Shown: positions 31,387 to 40,088 of the stretch, one piece after another
Layout: every line of letters begins with the position of its first letter
How positions within the stretch are numbered: the first letter of the stretch is position 1
Origin: Marinibacterium sp050389775
Lineage (GTDB): Bacteria; Pseudomonadota; Alphaproteobacteria; Rhodobacterales; Rhodobacteraceae
Assembly (NCBI RefSeq): GCF_050389775.1
Contig: NZ_CP177144.1
Span: 2,790,001-2,854,000, forward strand
DNA length: 64,000 bases
Direction of reading: 5' to 3'
Made by a program: the position numbers and the translations under genes
Notes under the pieces: generated by a model
Seen by the model: only the letters and a program-made list of their open reading frames with translations
Databases searched by the model: none
What the model was told of the DNA's origin: nothing

Positions 31387-32580
31387 TCAGCCAAGCAGCG
31401 TCACTACGTCGGCGCCGTGTTCGCCGGTCACGTAGGCAGCCCAGGAAGCCATGATCGGCCTGCGGCGGTCCAGTAGGTCAGAGCGGGCATAACTGCGCTC
31501 GATCCGGCCCCCAATTCGGTGTCCCAGGATTGTTTCTGCAACATCGAAGGTGCAGATCTCGGAATCCTGGACCCAGGTGCGAAAGGCAGTTCTAAAGCCG
31601 TGCGGTCGGCCTCTCTCGCCGATCCTATCAAGGTAAAGCTCAACGGCACGGGACCCGACCGGTGCCCCGCGCGGCCCAGGGAACAGGAAATCATGGCCAA
31701 CTGCGCGGGCGGCGGCCACGATCTCAATGGCGGGCTGGGGCAGGGGAACACGGAAGTCCTGCACCTGTCCTTCACGGCCCTTCACCCGCTCGGCCGGGAC
31801 GGTCCACACGCCGTCATCGTCGACCTCGGCCGCCTTGGCTCGGTGGCAGCCGTCGAAGCGAACCAGAGTCAGCAGCATCCACCGGAGGCAAAGGCCGCTG
31901 GCCGTATCAGGATCCAGGCGCGCCCATAGGTCGGGGATCTCCTGCCATGGCGTGGCGGCGATATGCTCGACCTGGTGGCGCACCTCTCCAAGCATCCGGC
32001 GGGCGGCATCAACCACGAACGGATCGCAATCGATCCCGGCATATCGAGCTTCTTCGAAGATGATGCGCGTGCGCTGGATCGCCTTGATCGCCGTCGGGTG
32101 CTTTGTGCGCCAGATCGGCGCGATTGCGTCGCGGATCTTCACCTGGTCGATCTCGGTCATCCGCAGCCGCCCGATCTTGGGAACGACATGCCCGTCTAGC
32201 GGGCTGCGCCACCGTCCGCGCTTGCCATCACCTCGCAGGCCGTCGCGCTTGGCGTCGAAGACGATGTCGACCATCTCGGCAAACGTCGGGTCGGCTTTGT
32301 CTCTGGCCTGTCGCTCTTCGTCCTGGGCCAGCCGGCGGGCGTCTATCGGATCCACGCCGCGGGCCAGTTCGGCGGCCCAGCGATCCCGCTCCTTGCGCGC
32401 AGCAGTTAGCGCCAAGTCGGGCCAAGCCCCGATCCCCATCTCCCTGCGCTTGCCCAAGTGCGAGTACCGGAAGACCCATTTCCCGCGCTCGCCCTTCTTG
32501 ACCAGCGTCAGCCCACCCCCGTCGAAGAGCTTTCCGTCGCCTGCGTTCTTGATCTCGATCGCGGTCAGCTTGTTGCGCAT
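31387..32580 (-). CDS. int: P4-type tyrosine recombinase (prophage integrase)
   Basis: This 397-residue protein starts at ATG 32580 with GGGGGAC 2-7 bp upstream; longer in-frame starts exist. Residues 1-85 are the DUF4102 arm-binding domain (MRNKLTAIEIKNAGDGKLFDGGGL), residues about 95-190 the core-binding domain, and the C-terminus the catalytic domain with His327-x-x-Arg330 (HGFR), His354 in LGHR, and the nucleophile Tyr364 in ERSYARSD. Such integrases insert elements at attachment sites, often at the 3' end of tRNA genes. It is the last phage gene on the right side and is transcribed inward, placing the attachment site upstream of its start. Confidence 0.93.
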   Translation of the reverse strand: MRNKLTAIEIKNAGDGKLFDGGGLTLVKKGERGKWVFRYSHLGKRREMGIGAWPDLALTAARKERDRWAAELARGVDPIDARRLAQDEERQARDKADPTFAEMVDIVFDAKRDGLRGDGKRGRWRSPLDGHVVPKIGRLRMTEIDQVKIRDAIAPIWRTKHPTAIKAIQRTRIIFEEARYAGIDCDPFVVDAARRMLGEVRHQVEHIAATPWQEIPDLWARLDPDTASGLCLRWMLLTLVRFDGCHRAKAAEVDDDGVWTVPAERVKGREGQVQDFRVPLPQPAIEIVAAARAVGHDFLFPGPRGAPVGSRAVELYLDRIGERGRPHGFRTAFRTWVQDSEICTFDVAETILGHRIGGRIERSYARSDLLDRRRPIMASWAAYVTGEHGADVVTLLG

Positions 32581-32669
32581 CAGTCCCCCATCTGGTCCCC
32601 CAGCCCAGTGCGCGCTGCCGTCGATCAAGATGCGACGCCGTGAGACAATCAGGCCGGTATTCGCCTTGA

Positions 32670-32699
32670 TTTATAAGGGTATTCGGCTTCGTCACGCAA
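32670..32699 (-). promoter_or_regulatory. Predicted integrase promoter
   Basis: On the minus strand TTGCGT (32694-32699) and TATAAA (32670-32675) are separated by 18 bp, and the integrase ATG follows about 90 bp further on. The surrounding segment is AT-rich compared with its neighbourhood, as expected at a phage attachment/promoter region. Confidence 0.5.
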
Positions 32700-33180
32700 C
32701 GGCATGAGACCCCCGCGCGGTGTCGTGTGGGGGCACCATTGAAATCAGACGCTCGAATTTTGTAAGTCGGTCAGCCCAACAAATCGGCCGTCCACTGACC
32801 TTTCACACTGAGTGTCCGCCTTGCTTTCTGTGCGCTTCGCCATGCCAGACCTTCATTGCACCATGCGGCATCGTGCCGGAACATGAGGTCGGCATCGCGG
32901 ATGAACCGGTCGGACAGATGTCGTAATCCAATGCCCGCATCTCCCCATTCGGCCGCTAACAGGCTTGAACGGTTCATGGGTTTCATGCCCCGCGCCCTCA
33001 GCCTCTCTTGGGGCTCAAATGCGACCGAACCCCTTCCCTGTTGGCACACCGAAGTTGACTAATTCGACACTGGCAGTGTTCGCCCGCACTCGCGAGCGAA
33101 CGTTTTCGATGCTCATGGCCCAATAGGCAATCGCGAAACACCCTGCCCATGCCTCAAGGCGCGCGACTTGCGATTGGTCG
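32700..33180. other. Junction region between prophage and chromosome
   Basis: This is about 480 bp without a confident gene. It holds a strong imperfect hairpin with C5/G5 arms at 32709-32735 followed by GCACCA, but no tRNA cloverleaf could be folded around it. A minus-strand frame at 32771-33049 (up to 92 codons) has protein-like composition but no clear start. The perfect inverted repeat GTTCGC/GCGAAC at 33078-33101 lies downstream of the exporter stop and may be a terminator or operator. The prophage attachment site is probably in this region. Confidence 0.4.
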
Positions 33181-34596
33181 TCAGGCCGGACCCGGCGCAG
33201 CCGGCCGTCGCCTGGGATCGCTCCAAATCGCCAGACCCAAGGCGATCATGGTCAGAGCGGCGGCGGCGACAAAGGTCATGGTAAAGGCATGCGACACTGT
33301 CGCGATGGGCGCCTCGGCCGCATCGCCCGTACCCATGACGGCGACAAACAGGGTGGGCATCGCGGAGGCGCCCGTCATCAGGCCAAGGTTGCGCGAGAGG
33401 CCGAGCAGGCCGGAGAGGCGCCCGCGCTGCTCTTTCGAGGCCCCGGACATGACTGCAGTGTTGTTGGCCGCCAGGAACAATTGAAAGGCCGGGGTCAGGC
33501 CGATCAGCGCGGCGATGTATCCGCCGACACCCAACCAGCGCGGCAGGACGGCAAGGCAGAGCAGGCCGAGGATGGTCTGAACCAGCCCGGCAAGCAACAC
33601 GCGCCGTGCGCCGAACCGATCCGTCAACCACCCCGCGGGCACCCCGGAGAGCGCGGCGCCAACCGGGCCGACGGCCAGGACCAGCCCGACAGCCGCCTCG
33701 TCCAGCCCAAGGGAGAACGTCAGGAAGAACGGGCCGACGACAAGGGTCGACATCATCACGGTGCCGACCAGGATGTTCATGGCAAACCCGGCACCGGTCA
33801 GCCTGTCCAGGAGCACCATCATCGGCACAAGCGGCGCGTTCACGCGGGCCTCCACGAGCACGAAGACCATCGTTGCCATCACTGCGACTGCCATGAGCAC
33901 GGCCGGCGACAGCGCAATGCCTGTCGCACCTCCGCTTGCGGCAAGAGAATATGCCACAAGCGCCACGATCAATACAGCGGTGCCCAGAGGGTCCAGCGAT
34001 CGTACCGACGCCCGGGGCCTCGCTCCGTCGGGCCGGATGGCGAAAACGGCAAGAACCAGGGTCATCCCGGCAAATCCTGCCAGCAGCCAGAAGGCCAACC
34101 GCCAGTCGCTCCAGGCCAAAACGAGCCCGCCCAGCGAAGGCCCGAGCGCGGTTCCGACGGCCGAGGTCGTTCCCAACATGCCCATGGCCGTGCCAAGCTG
34201 CCCCGAAGGCACCATGTCACGCGCGATCGACATGGGCAGTGCAATCAGGATCGCCCCGCCAATGCCCTGAAGCGCACGGCCGGCAATCAACAGCCCGAGG
34301 CTCGGCGCGGTTGCGCTCGCGACCGAACCGGCGATGAAGACGATCAGGCCGGCGATCAGGATCCGGCGCTGGCCGAACAGATCGCCAAGCCGCCCGGCCG
34401 AGACGATCGTGACCGTCACCGCCATCAGATAGGCCAGCACGACCCACTGGGCGTCCGAAACGGTTGCAGCAAGACTGCGTGTCAGCGTGGGCAGCATCAC
34501 CGAGGCGACGCTGATCCCGAGCGATGCGGTCAGCGAAGCGGCGGCCAGCGCCGTCAGGATTGGCAGCGATGGGCCGCCCGGAGCGATGTCGGTCAT
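33181..34596 (-). CDS. MFS drug exporter, DHA2 (14-TM) type
   Basis: This 471-residue inner-membrane protein has about 14 hydrophobic helices. It carries the MFS motif A region GRLGDLFGQRRIL (about residues 68-80) and motif C-like GTALGPSLGGLVL after helix 4, typical of EmrB/QacA-type proton-coupled exporters. It is divergent from a MerR-type regulator gene with a 68-bp gap that contains a SoxR-like dyad, so it is very likely the regulator's target. Substrate unknown; such pairs respond to redox-active or toxic small molecules. Confidence 0.88.
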   Translation of the reverse strand: MTDIAPGGPSLPILTALAAASLTASLGISVASVMLPTLTRSLAATVSDAQWVVLAYLMAVTVTIVSAGRLGDLFGQRRILIAGLIVFIAGSVASATAPSLGLLIAGRALQGIGGAILIALPMSIARDMVPSGQLGTAMGMLGTTSAVGTALGPSLGGLVLAWSDWRLAFWLLAGFAGMTLVLAVFAIRPDGARPRASVRSLDPLGTAVLIVALVAYSLAASGGATGIALSPAVLMAVAVMATMVFVLVEARVNAPLVPMMVLLDRLTGAGFAMNILVGTVMMSTLVVGPFFLTFSLGLDEAAVGLVLAVGPVGAALSGVPAGWLTDRFGARRVLLAGLVQTILGLLCLAVLPRWLGVGGYIAALIGLTPAFQLFLAANNTAVMSGASKEQRGRLSGLLGLSRNLGLMTGASAMPTLFVAVMGTGDAAEAPIATVSHAFTMTFVAAAALTMIALGLAIWSDPRRRPAAPGPA

Positions 34597-34639
34597 GGTG
34601 GGGTCTCTTGCGTTGACGTTAGGCGAAAGCTACCGTGCC

Positions 34640-34662
34640 ACTTGAAGTCAACTTGAGGTCAA
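34640..34662. promoter_or_regulatory. SoxR-box-like MerR operator
   Basis: ACTTGAAGTCAACTTGAGGT (34640-34659) is an imperfect palindrome. On the minus strand it reads TTGACCTCAAGTTGACTTCA, closely following the E. coli soxS layout in which a -35 hexamer (here TTGACC, 34657-34662) runs straight into CTCAAGTT. MerR-type activators bind such dyads inside long promoter spacers. The -10 on the exporter side is poor, as expected for an activator-dependent promoter. Confidence 0.65.
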
Positions 34663-34664
34663 GC

Positions 34665-35078
34665 GTGAAACTTCTCGACATCGGGGTCCTGTCGAAACAG
34701 AGCGGCGTCGCGCCTTCGACGCTGCGCTATTACGAGCAAATCGGCCTGATCCAGTCGGTCAGCCGGCACGGGTTGCGGCGGCAGTACGACGGGCATGTGA
34801 CCACCCGGCTCGCTCTGATCTCGCTGGGCAAGATGGCGGGGTTCTCGCTCAAGGACATCAAGGCGATATTCGCCGGTGATGGCACGCCTCAATTGCCCCG
34901 CGCCGAGTTGGTCTTGCGCGCCGATGCGCTCGATGAGCAGATCCGGGGGCTCACGCGGTTGCGCGACGCTTTGCGTCACGTGGCGGATTGCCCGGCGGAG
35001 AGCCATATGGATTGTCCGAAGTTCAAGCGCCTGATGAACTTCGCCTCCCGCACTGCTGTCAAACGCCCGGCCTCATAG
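34665..35078 (+). CDS. MerR family transcriptional regulator
   Basis: This 137-residue regulator starts at GTG 34665 with GAGG 6 bp upstream. The N-terminal MerR helix-turn-helix (LLDIGVLSKQSGVAPSTLRY, then YEQIGLIQ) is followed by the dimerisation helix. The C-terminus holds the motif ADCPAESHMDCPKF, two cysteines and a histidine placed as in a subgroup of SoxR-like/metal-responsive MerR proteins, so ligand sensing by a metal or thiol chemistry is likely. It presumably represses or activates the divergent MFS exporter through the dyad in between. Confidence 0.85.
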   Translation: MKLLDIGVLSKQSGVAPSTLRYYEQIGLIQSVSRHGLRRQYDGHVTTRLALISLGKMAGFSLKDIKAIFAGDGTPQLPRAELVLRADALDEQIRGLTRLRDALRHVADCPAESHMDCPKFKRLMNFASRTAVKRPAS

Positions 35079-35127
35079 TCTTGGCCGGCTGATTTTTTTG
35101 AACAGGAATTCCCGAAAGCCGAAACCC

Positions 35128-35451
35128 GTGTCTACTTTCATTGTGGCCTGCTGTCTTGCCATGCCCGGGCTTGCCGAGCCCCAGGTCGGCCTGCGCGCGC
35201 TGGTCACGTCGGATGCGGAGGATCCGCGCCAGCTGTCCCTGTCGGTCTGGTATCCTGCGGAAGCCGGTCCATCGGTGGAAGATGTGGGTGGAAACGCCGT
35301 GTTCGTCGGGCAGCCCGCTTATCGCGATGCCCCGGCGGCACCAGGACCGTTTCCGCTGGTTCTGCTGTCGCATGGCGGGTTGCGGTCGGCTGCGGATTCC
35401 GGCATGGCGGGACCGCCGCCCCGCCATTGTCCTGACGGGCGGCGGCTGTGA
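35128..35451 (+). pseudogene. 5' remnant of a dienelactone-hydrolase-type secreted esterase
   Basis: From GTG 35128 the frame encodes a signal peptide (STFIVACCLAMPGLAEP) and then the opening of a predicted dienelactone hydrolase family enzyme: VGLRALVTSDAEDPRQLSLS, VWYPAE, and the pre-catalytic strand PFPLVLLSHGG. The homology stops near position 35403, shortly after SHGG, and the frame ends 16 codons later; the nucleophile elbow and the rest of the domain (about 200 residues) are absent. The next gene lies on the other strand. This looks like the scar of an insertion or deletion at the left border of the catabolic island. Confidence 0.65.
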
Positions 35452-36423
35452 TCACATCCCGCTGGTCGCAATCGCCAGGGTGATCCGCAGGGATTGGCCA
35501 AAGCTCTGGCCATGGCCCGCCCCGTCGAAATCCCGGTCCTGGCCGGTCACCCCGGCCGCGCGCAGCGCCGTGCGCAGGCGGGCCAGGGCATCGGCCGGAA
35601 GGGCCTCGCGCATGCGGATCATGGCCTGGGCCGCCGGGTTGTCGGACCGCCGCGACGGGCCGCCCTCGGCCGTGCCGGCATGGATGTCCAGCACCGGGGC
35701 ATCGGCCATCGGGGTCGCGGCCTGCGTCATCAGCCGGTCGAGGAAGGCACCGTTGTCCCACCACAGAGCCGGGCTTGCGGCGGTGAACCGGGCAAAGCCG
35801 CTGCGCCGGACCAGCGCCGCCTGCAGCACGCACAGCCCGCCATAGGAATGCCCCCAGAGCAGCCGGCGGCCGGGCGCCAGCGGGGCCAGCGTCTCGGCCC
35901 GGGGCAGGATGTGGCCGGTCAGAAGGCCGAGATAGGCATCGACCTGCCCGCCGGGCCGCCCGCGCGGATCGTCCAGCGGCCGGCCGGCGGCATCGGGCGG
36001 GGTATAGTCGCGGGTGCGTTCCAGCGTCGCAAAGCGGGTGTCGGTGTCATATTCATGGGTCACGATCGCCGGCCCTCCGGCGGCGGCCAGCCCGGCCAGC
36101 ATCGGGGCATCCAGCACCATCGCCGCCGCCCGACCGTCCAGCAGGTGCACCGCCGGATAGCCCCCGGCCGGGGCCGGCCCACGGGGCCAGGCCAGCCGGA
36201 TGACATGGTCGGGGCTGCCCGCCGGCCCGGGCTGGCGAAAGCTGGCCACCTGGTAATCGGCCGTTCCGGTTTCCATCACCGTCGGCCCGTCGACGGCCTG
36301 CGAGGGCTGGGCCCGGGCCGGGGCGGCCAGGGCCAGTGCCGCCATCCCGCCCAACACCTGCCTGCGGCGCAGTCCGTGCGGCGGGGACGGGCGGGCAGGG
36401 GCGGTTGAGCGAAGATCAGACAT
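35452..36423 (-). CDS. Tat-exported alpha/beta hydrolase (esterase, Fes/IroE-like)
   Basis: A 323-residue protein from ATG 36423. The N-terminus has a Tat signal, RRRQVLGGMAALALAAPARA (residues 19-38). The mature enzyme contains the nucleophile elbow GHSYGG with Ser193 and a C-terminal His304 in GAGHGQSF, the arrangement of esterase-D/IroE-type hydrolases, which cleave siderophore or other esters in the periplasm. No siderophore genes are nearby, so the substrate may instead be an ester form of the compound used by the island. A 30-bp upstream in-frame ATG is an alternative start. It is divergent from the racemase-HyuA-HyuB operon across the 38-bp box at 36654. Confidence 0.78.
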   Translation of the reverse strand: MSDLRSTAPARPSPPHGLRRRQVLGGMAALALAAPARAQPSQAVDGPTVMETGTADYQVASFRQPGPAGSPDHVIRLAWPRGPAPAGGYPAVHLLDGRAAAMVLDAPMLAGLAAAGGPAIVTHEYDTDTRFATLERTRDYTPPDAAGRPLDDPRGRPGGQVDAYLGLLTGHILPRAETLAPLAPGRRLLWGHSYGGLCVLQAALVRRSGFARFTAASPALWWDNGAFLDRLMTQAATPMADAPVLDIHAGTAEGGPSRRSDNPAAQAMIRMREALPADALARLRTALRAAGVTGQDRDFDGAGHGQSFGQSLRITLAIATSGM

Positions 36424-36653
36424 GGGAACACCAGACATTGAGGCATCGGGCATAGGGACACCAGACTTGGGCGCATCGGGCTTGGGCCGGGCTCCTTGCG
36501 GGCCGGGCGGCCCGGATGGGGACAGGGGAGAAGCTGGCCGGGGCTGGCGTTGTGCCGGTCCTTAGGCCAGCCGCCGGGCAGAGGCAAATCGGTCGCCTCT
36601 GCCGCGCCACGGGGCAGGGGCGCGGAGATGCCCGGAAATTGGGCAGATGGCTG

Positions 36654-36691
36654 GTTGCGAATGTGAACAAAAGTTTTCAATAAAAACAATG
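36654..36691. promoter_or_regulatory. 38-bp island operator/promoter box, copy 1
   Basis: Within the 447-bp gap between the Tat esterase and the enolase-superfamily gene, the segment starting GTTGCGAATGTGAACAAAAG and ending CAATAAAAACAATG matches the element at 60893-60930 at 32 of 38 positions. It is strikingly AT-rich against its surroundings. It contains TTGAAA on the minus strand, which may be a -35. The rest of this gap (36424-36653 and 36692-36870) shows no gene. Confidence 0.72.
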
Positions 36692-36870
36692 CCCGGGCCA
36701 CTTTGCGCCGCTTTCCGGGAAAATCGAGCGTTGACGGTATGTTATCCTTTCATAGGGTGACCCGTGATCCGGCCCCGCTTGGCCGGTGACACCACGCCGG
36801 TCCGGGCCGGCGCGGCCGCCATACCCCCCGCAGGCGCCGGCTGGGCGCCGCCGATATCCAAGGACGACCC

Positions 36871-38031
36871 ATGAAGATCACATCCATCGAGGCATTCCCC
36901 ATCCGGCTTCCGGCCCGGCGCGATTTCAAATGGGCGGGCCTGCGGGAGAACCTGGGCGGCTTCGTGCTGGTCCGGCTGACGACCGACGACGGGGTGACCG
37001 GCTGGGGCGAGGCCACGCCGCTGCCCGATTGGGGCGGGGCCGCCGGCCGGCGCGGGGGCGAGACCCAGGCCACGGTCTGTTCCATGGTGCGCGACGTGCT
37101 GGCGCCGGTCGTTCTGGGCCTGGATGTCTGTGACGTGACCGCCGCGCGGCTGGCCATGGACCGGGCGGCGATCGGCAATTCCTATGCCAAGGTGTCGATC
37201 GACATCGCCATGCATGACGCCTGGGGCAAGACCCTGGGCCAGCCGGTCTATCGCCTGCTGGGCGGCAAGGTGCGCGAGGCCGTGCCCTTTGCCCACATGG
37301 TCGGGCTGATGGACCATGGCGATGCCATGGACGAGGCGCTTGGCGCGCTGGCGGATGGCTGCACCGCGTTGCAGATCAAGGGCGGGGTGGATGCCGAGCG
37401 CGACATCGCGCTGGTCGCCGAATTGCGGCGCGAGGCCGGGGACGGGCCGTTCCTGCGGGTGGATGCGAACCAGGGCTATCGCTCGGCCCGCTTTGCCATC
37501 GATACCCTGGCCCGGCTGCGCGATGCCGGGGCCGATGGCTGCGAACAGCCCGGGGCCAACATGGCCGCGATGGTCGAGATCACCCGCCGCGGGGCGCTGC
37601 CGGTCATGGCCGACGAAAGCTGCTGGGACGCGGTCGATGCGATGGACGTGGTGGGCCAGGGCGCGGCGGACTGGATCTCGATCTACCTGGCCAAGGCCGG
37701 GGGGATCACCGGCGCCCGGCGGGTCGATGCCATTGCCCACACGATGAACATCCGCACCGATGTGAACGGGTCGATCGAAAGCGCCATCGGCAACGCGGCC
37801 AACGTGCATTTCGCCCTGGCCGCCCCGTCGGTCACGCTGCCCTGTGTCATCCCGGTCAGCGCCCCGGCGGGGGCCCATCCCTGCAAGGTGGCCGGCAATT
37901 ATTACACCGACGACATCCTGGCCGCGCCGATGGCGCTGCGCGACGGGGCGATCCTGCCGCTCGATGCGCCGGGGCTGGGCATCGAGATCGACGAGGCCAA
38001 GATCGCGCGTTACCGGCAGGACCTGGCATGA
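36871..38031 (+). CDS. Mandelate racemase / muconate lactonizing enzyme family protein (enolase superfamily)
   Basis: This 386-residue enzyme has an N-terminal capping domain (MKITSIEAFPIRLPARRDFK) and a TIM-barrel. Metal ligands are visible: Asp198 in RVDAN, Glu225 in CEQPG and Asp248 in MADES. Lys170 in LQIKGG (second barrel strand) and Lys275 in YLAKAGG (sixth strand) are the acid/base pair of the MLE subgroup, so it should epimerise, cycloisomerise or dehydrate a substrate by alpha-proton abstraction. Its gene heads an operon with HyuA and HyuB, suggesting a racemisation or ring step on a hydantoin- or lactam-like compound. The exact reaction cannot be read from sequence. Confidence 0.85.
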   Translation: MKITSIEAFPIRLPARRDFKWAGLRENLGGFVLVRLTTDDGVTGWGEATPLPDWGGAAGRRGGETQATVCSMVRDVLAPVVLGLDVCDVTAARLAMDRAAIGNSYAKVSIDIAMHDAWGKTLGQPVYRLLGGKVREAVPFAHMVGLMDHGDAMDEALGALADGCTALQIKGGVDAERDIALVAELRREAGDGPFLRVDANQGYRSARFAIDTLARLRDAGADGCEQPGANMAAMVEITRRGALPVMADESCWDAVDAMDVVGQGAADWISIYLAKAGGITGARRVDAIAHTMNIRTDVNGSIESAIGNAANVHFALAAPSVTLPCVIPVSAPAGAHPCKVAGNYYTDDILAAPMALRDGAILPLDAPGLGIEIDEAKIARYRQDLA

Positions 38032-40088
38032 GCGGCATCCGCATCGCGGCCGACATCGGCGGCACCTTCACCGACGTGGCCTGCCTGCATCCCGATGGCC
38101 GGCTGGTCACGCGCAAGGTGCCGTCGACGCCGCAGGATTACGCGGCGGCCATCGTCGACACGATGGACGAGCTGGCCGGCGAGACGCCCTTTGCCGAGAT
38201 CCTGCATGCCTCGACCGTGGCGACCAATGCGATCCTCGAAGGCAAGGGCGCACGCACCGCGCTGATCACCACGCGCGGCTTTCGCGACGTGCTGGAGCTG
38301 CGCCGCATCCGCGTGCCCCGCCTTTACGAACCGCTCTACGAGAAACCCGCGCCGCTGGTGCCGCGCCGGCTGCGGTTCGAACTGACCGAGCGGATGGATG
38401 CCCGGGGCCAGGTGCTGACCCCGCTGGACAGCGACGAGACCGAGGCGCTGATCGCGCACCTGGCCACGCTGGATGTCGAGGCGGTGGCCGTCTGTTTCCT
38501 GCATGCCCATGTCAACGACGCCCATGAACGCGCCCTGGCGGCCCGGCTGCGCGCGGCCTTTCCCGACAGGTTCATCTCGGTCTCGTCCGAGGTGCTGCCC
38601 GAGATCCGCGAATACGAACGCTGTTCGACGACCGTGGCCAATGCCTATATCGGCCCGCCGGTCGCCCGTTACCTGCGTTCGCTCTCCGACCGGCTGAAGG
38701 CGGCCGGGCAGGGCGGGCGGCTGCTGATGATGCAATCCTCGGGCGGGGTGCAGCAGATCGAGACGATCATCGCCCGGCCGGCCACCGTGGTCGAAAGCGG
38801 CCCGGCGGCGGGGGTTGTCGGCGTGGCACGGATGGGTGCGCGGGCGGGATACGAGCGCATCATCACCTTCGACATGGGCGGCACCACGGCCAAGGCCGCG
38901 ATGATCGAGGACGGGCGCATTGCCTCGACGTCCGAATACGAGGTCGGCGGGGGCATCTCGTTGTCCTCGCGGCTGGTCAAGGGCGGGGGCTATGCGCTGA
39001 AACTGCCGGTGGTCGACGTGTCCGAGGTTGGCGCGGGCGGCGGATCCATGGTGCGCGTCGATGCGGCCGGTGCGCTGCGCGTGGGTCCCGAAAGCGCCGG
39101 AGCCCATCCCGGTCCGCTGTGTTACGGCCGGGGCGGCACGGCGCCGACGGTGACCGATGCCAACGTGGTGCTGGGATACCTCAACCCCGAAGCGCTGGCC
39201 GGGGGCACCGTGCCCATCGATGCCGGCGCCGCCCGGCAGGCCTTTGCGCAAGAGGTCGCGCCGGTGCTGGGCTGCGACATGCACCAGGCCGCCTTTGGCG
39301 TGCACCGGCTGGCCAACGTGTCGATGATGCGGGCGGTCAAGGCGGTGTCGACCTATCGCGGCCGCGATCCGCGCGATTTCACCCTGTTCTGCTTTGGCGG
39401 CAACGGCGGCGTGCACGGGGCGATGATCGCCCGCGAGCTGGACATGACCCGCGTGGTCGTGCCGCCGGCGGCCGGGGTCTATTCGGCCGTGGGCCTGCTG
39501 TTCGCCGATTTCGAGGCCAGCCGCTCGCGGGCCTTCCTGGCGCCGTTCGATGCCGCCATGGCCGGGCGCGCGGGCGCGGTGCTGGAGGCGATGCAGGCCG
39601 AGGTGGCCACCGAGCTGGACGACCCGGAGGCGGTCATCCGCTGGAGCGCCGACCTGCGCTATACCGGCCAGGCCTTTGAGCTGCCCATCGACCTGCCGCG
39701 CGACGTGCCGCTGGCCGATGCGCTGGAGGATGTGCGCCGGGCCTTCGATGCGGAACATGAAAAGGCCTATGGCCACGCGATGCCGGGCAAGGGGCTGCAG
39801 GTGGTCAACCTGCGCGTGCTGGGCTCGGTCGCCCCGCCGACGCCCGGCGGGCTGGCCCTACAGCCGGTCGCCCCGCCGCCACCTGGCCAGTCGCGGACCG
39901 TTCATTTCGGCGAGACCTTCGGCCTGTGCGACACGCCGATCCTGCGCCGGCACGATCTGGACGCCACGCCGCGCCAGGGGCCGGCGATCATCGAGGAATA
40001 CGAAGGCACGACGGTCGTGCCACCCGATGCGACGGTGCATCGCGACGGGTTCGACAACATCGTCATCGACTACGGGGACCGGATATGA
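38028..40088 (+). CDS. hyuA: Hydantoinase/5-oxoprolinase subunit A (HyuA)
   Basis: This 686-residue protein starts by ATGA overlap with the preceding gene. The N-terminus RIAADIGGTFTDVACLHPDG is the phosphate-binding motif of the ASKHA-type ATPase fold in HyuA; STVATNAILEGKGARTALIT and FDMGGTTAKAAMI are further family signatures. With HyuB it forms ATP-dependent N-methylhydantoinase, acetone carboxylase-like or 5-oxoprolinase enzymes that activate a cyclic amide or carbonyl by phosphorylation. Length is normal for the family. Paired with HyuB in the next gene. Confidence 0.93.
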   Translation: MSGIRIAADIGGTFTDVACLHPDGRLVTRKVPSTPQDYAAAIVDTMDELAGETPFAEILHASTVATNAILEGKGARTALITTRGFRDVLELRRIRVPRLYEPLYEKPAPLVPRRLRFELTERMDARGQVLTPLDSDETEALIAHLATLDVEAVAVCFLHAHVNDAHERALAARLRAAFPDRFISVSSEVLPEIREYERCSTTVANAYIGPPVARYLRSLSDRLKAAGQGGRLLMMQSSGGVQQIETIIARPATVVESGPAAGVVGVARMGARAGYERIITFDMGGTTAKAAMIEDGRIASTSEYEVGGGISLSSRLVKGGGYALKLPVVDVSEVGAGGGSMVRVDAAGALRVGPESAGAHPGPLCYGRGGTAPTVTDANVVLGYLNPEALAGGTVPIDAGAARQAFAQEVAPVLGCDMHQAAFGVHRLANVSMMRAVKAVSTYRGRDPRDFTLFCFGGNGGVHGAMIARELDMTRVVVPPAAGVYSAVGLLFADFEASRSRAFLAPFDAAMAGRAGAVLEAMQAEVATELDDPEAVIRWSADLRYTGQAFELPIDLPRDVPLADALEDVRRAFDAEHEKAYGHAMPGKGLQVVNLRVLGSVAPPTPGGLALQPVAPPPPGQSRTVHFGETFGLCDTPILRRHDLDATPRQGPAIIEEYEGTTVVPPDATVHRDGFDNIVIDYGDRI

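Larger units (their letters stand above)
1..32700. mobile_element. Lambda-like (siphovirus) prophage, right-hand part
   Basis: Contiguous phage morphogenesis genes run from terminase through head, head-tail connector, tail tube, tape measure, tail tip, fibre and lysis genes, then an accessory block and a P4-type tyrosine integrase at 31387-32580. The gene order is that of a lambda-type siphovirus rather than a gene transfer agent, because terminase is of the GpA family and integrase is present. The left end, with replication and lysogeny control genes, is outside the window. The right end is placed just upstream of the integrase start by inference only, since no second attachment site copy is available for comparison. 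No structural gene seen here is obviously broken, so the element may be functional. Confidence 0.88.

Noticed and set aside
32700..32745. tRNA or tmRNA 3' end at the integrase junction (hairpin followed by GCACCA)
   Set aside because: No T-arm, anticodon arm or acceptor partner can be folded around it, so a tRNA is not supported.
32771..33049. 92-codon minus-strand frame in the junction region
   Set aside because: Composition is protein-like but there is no convincing ribosome-binding site or family motif; left as possible only.
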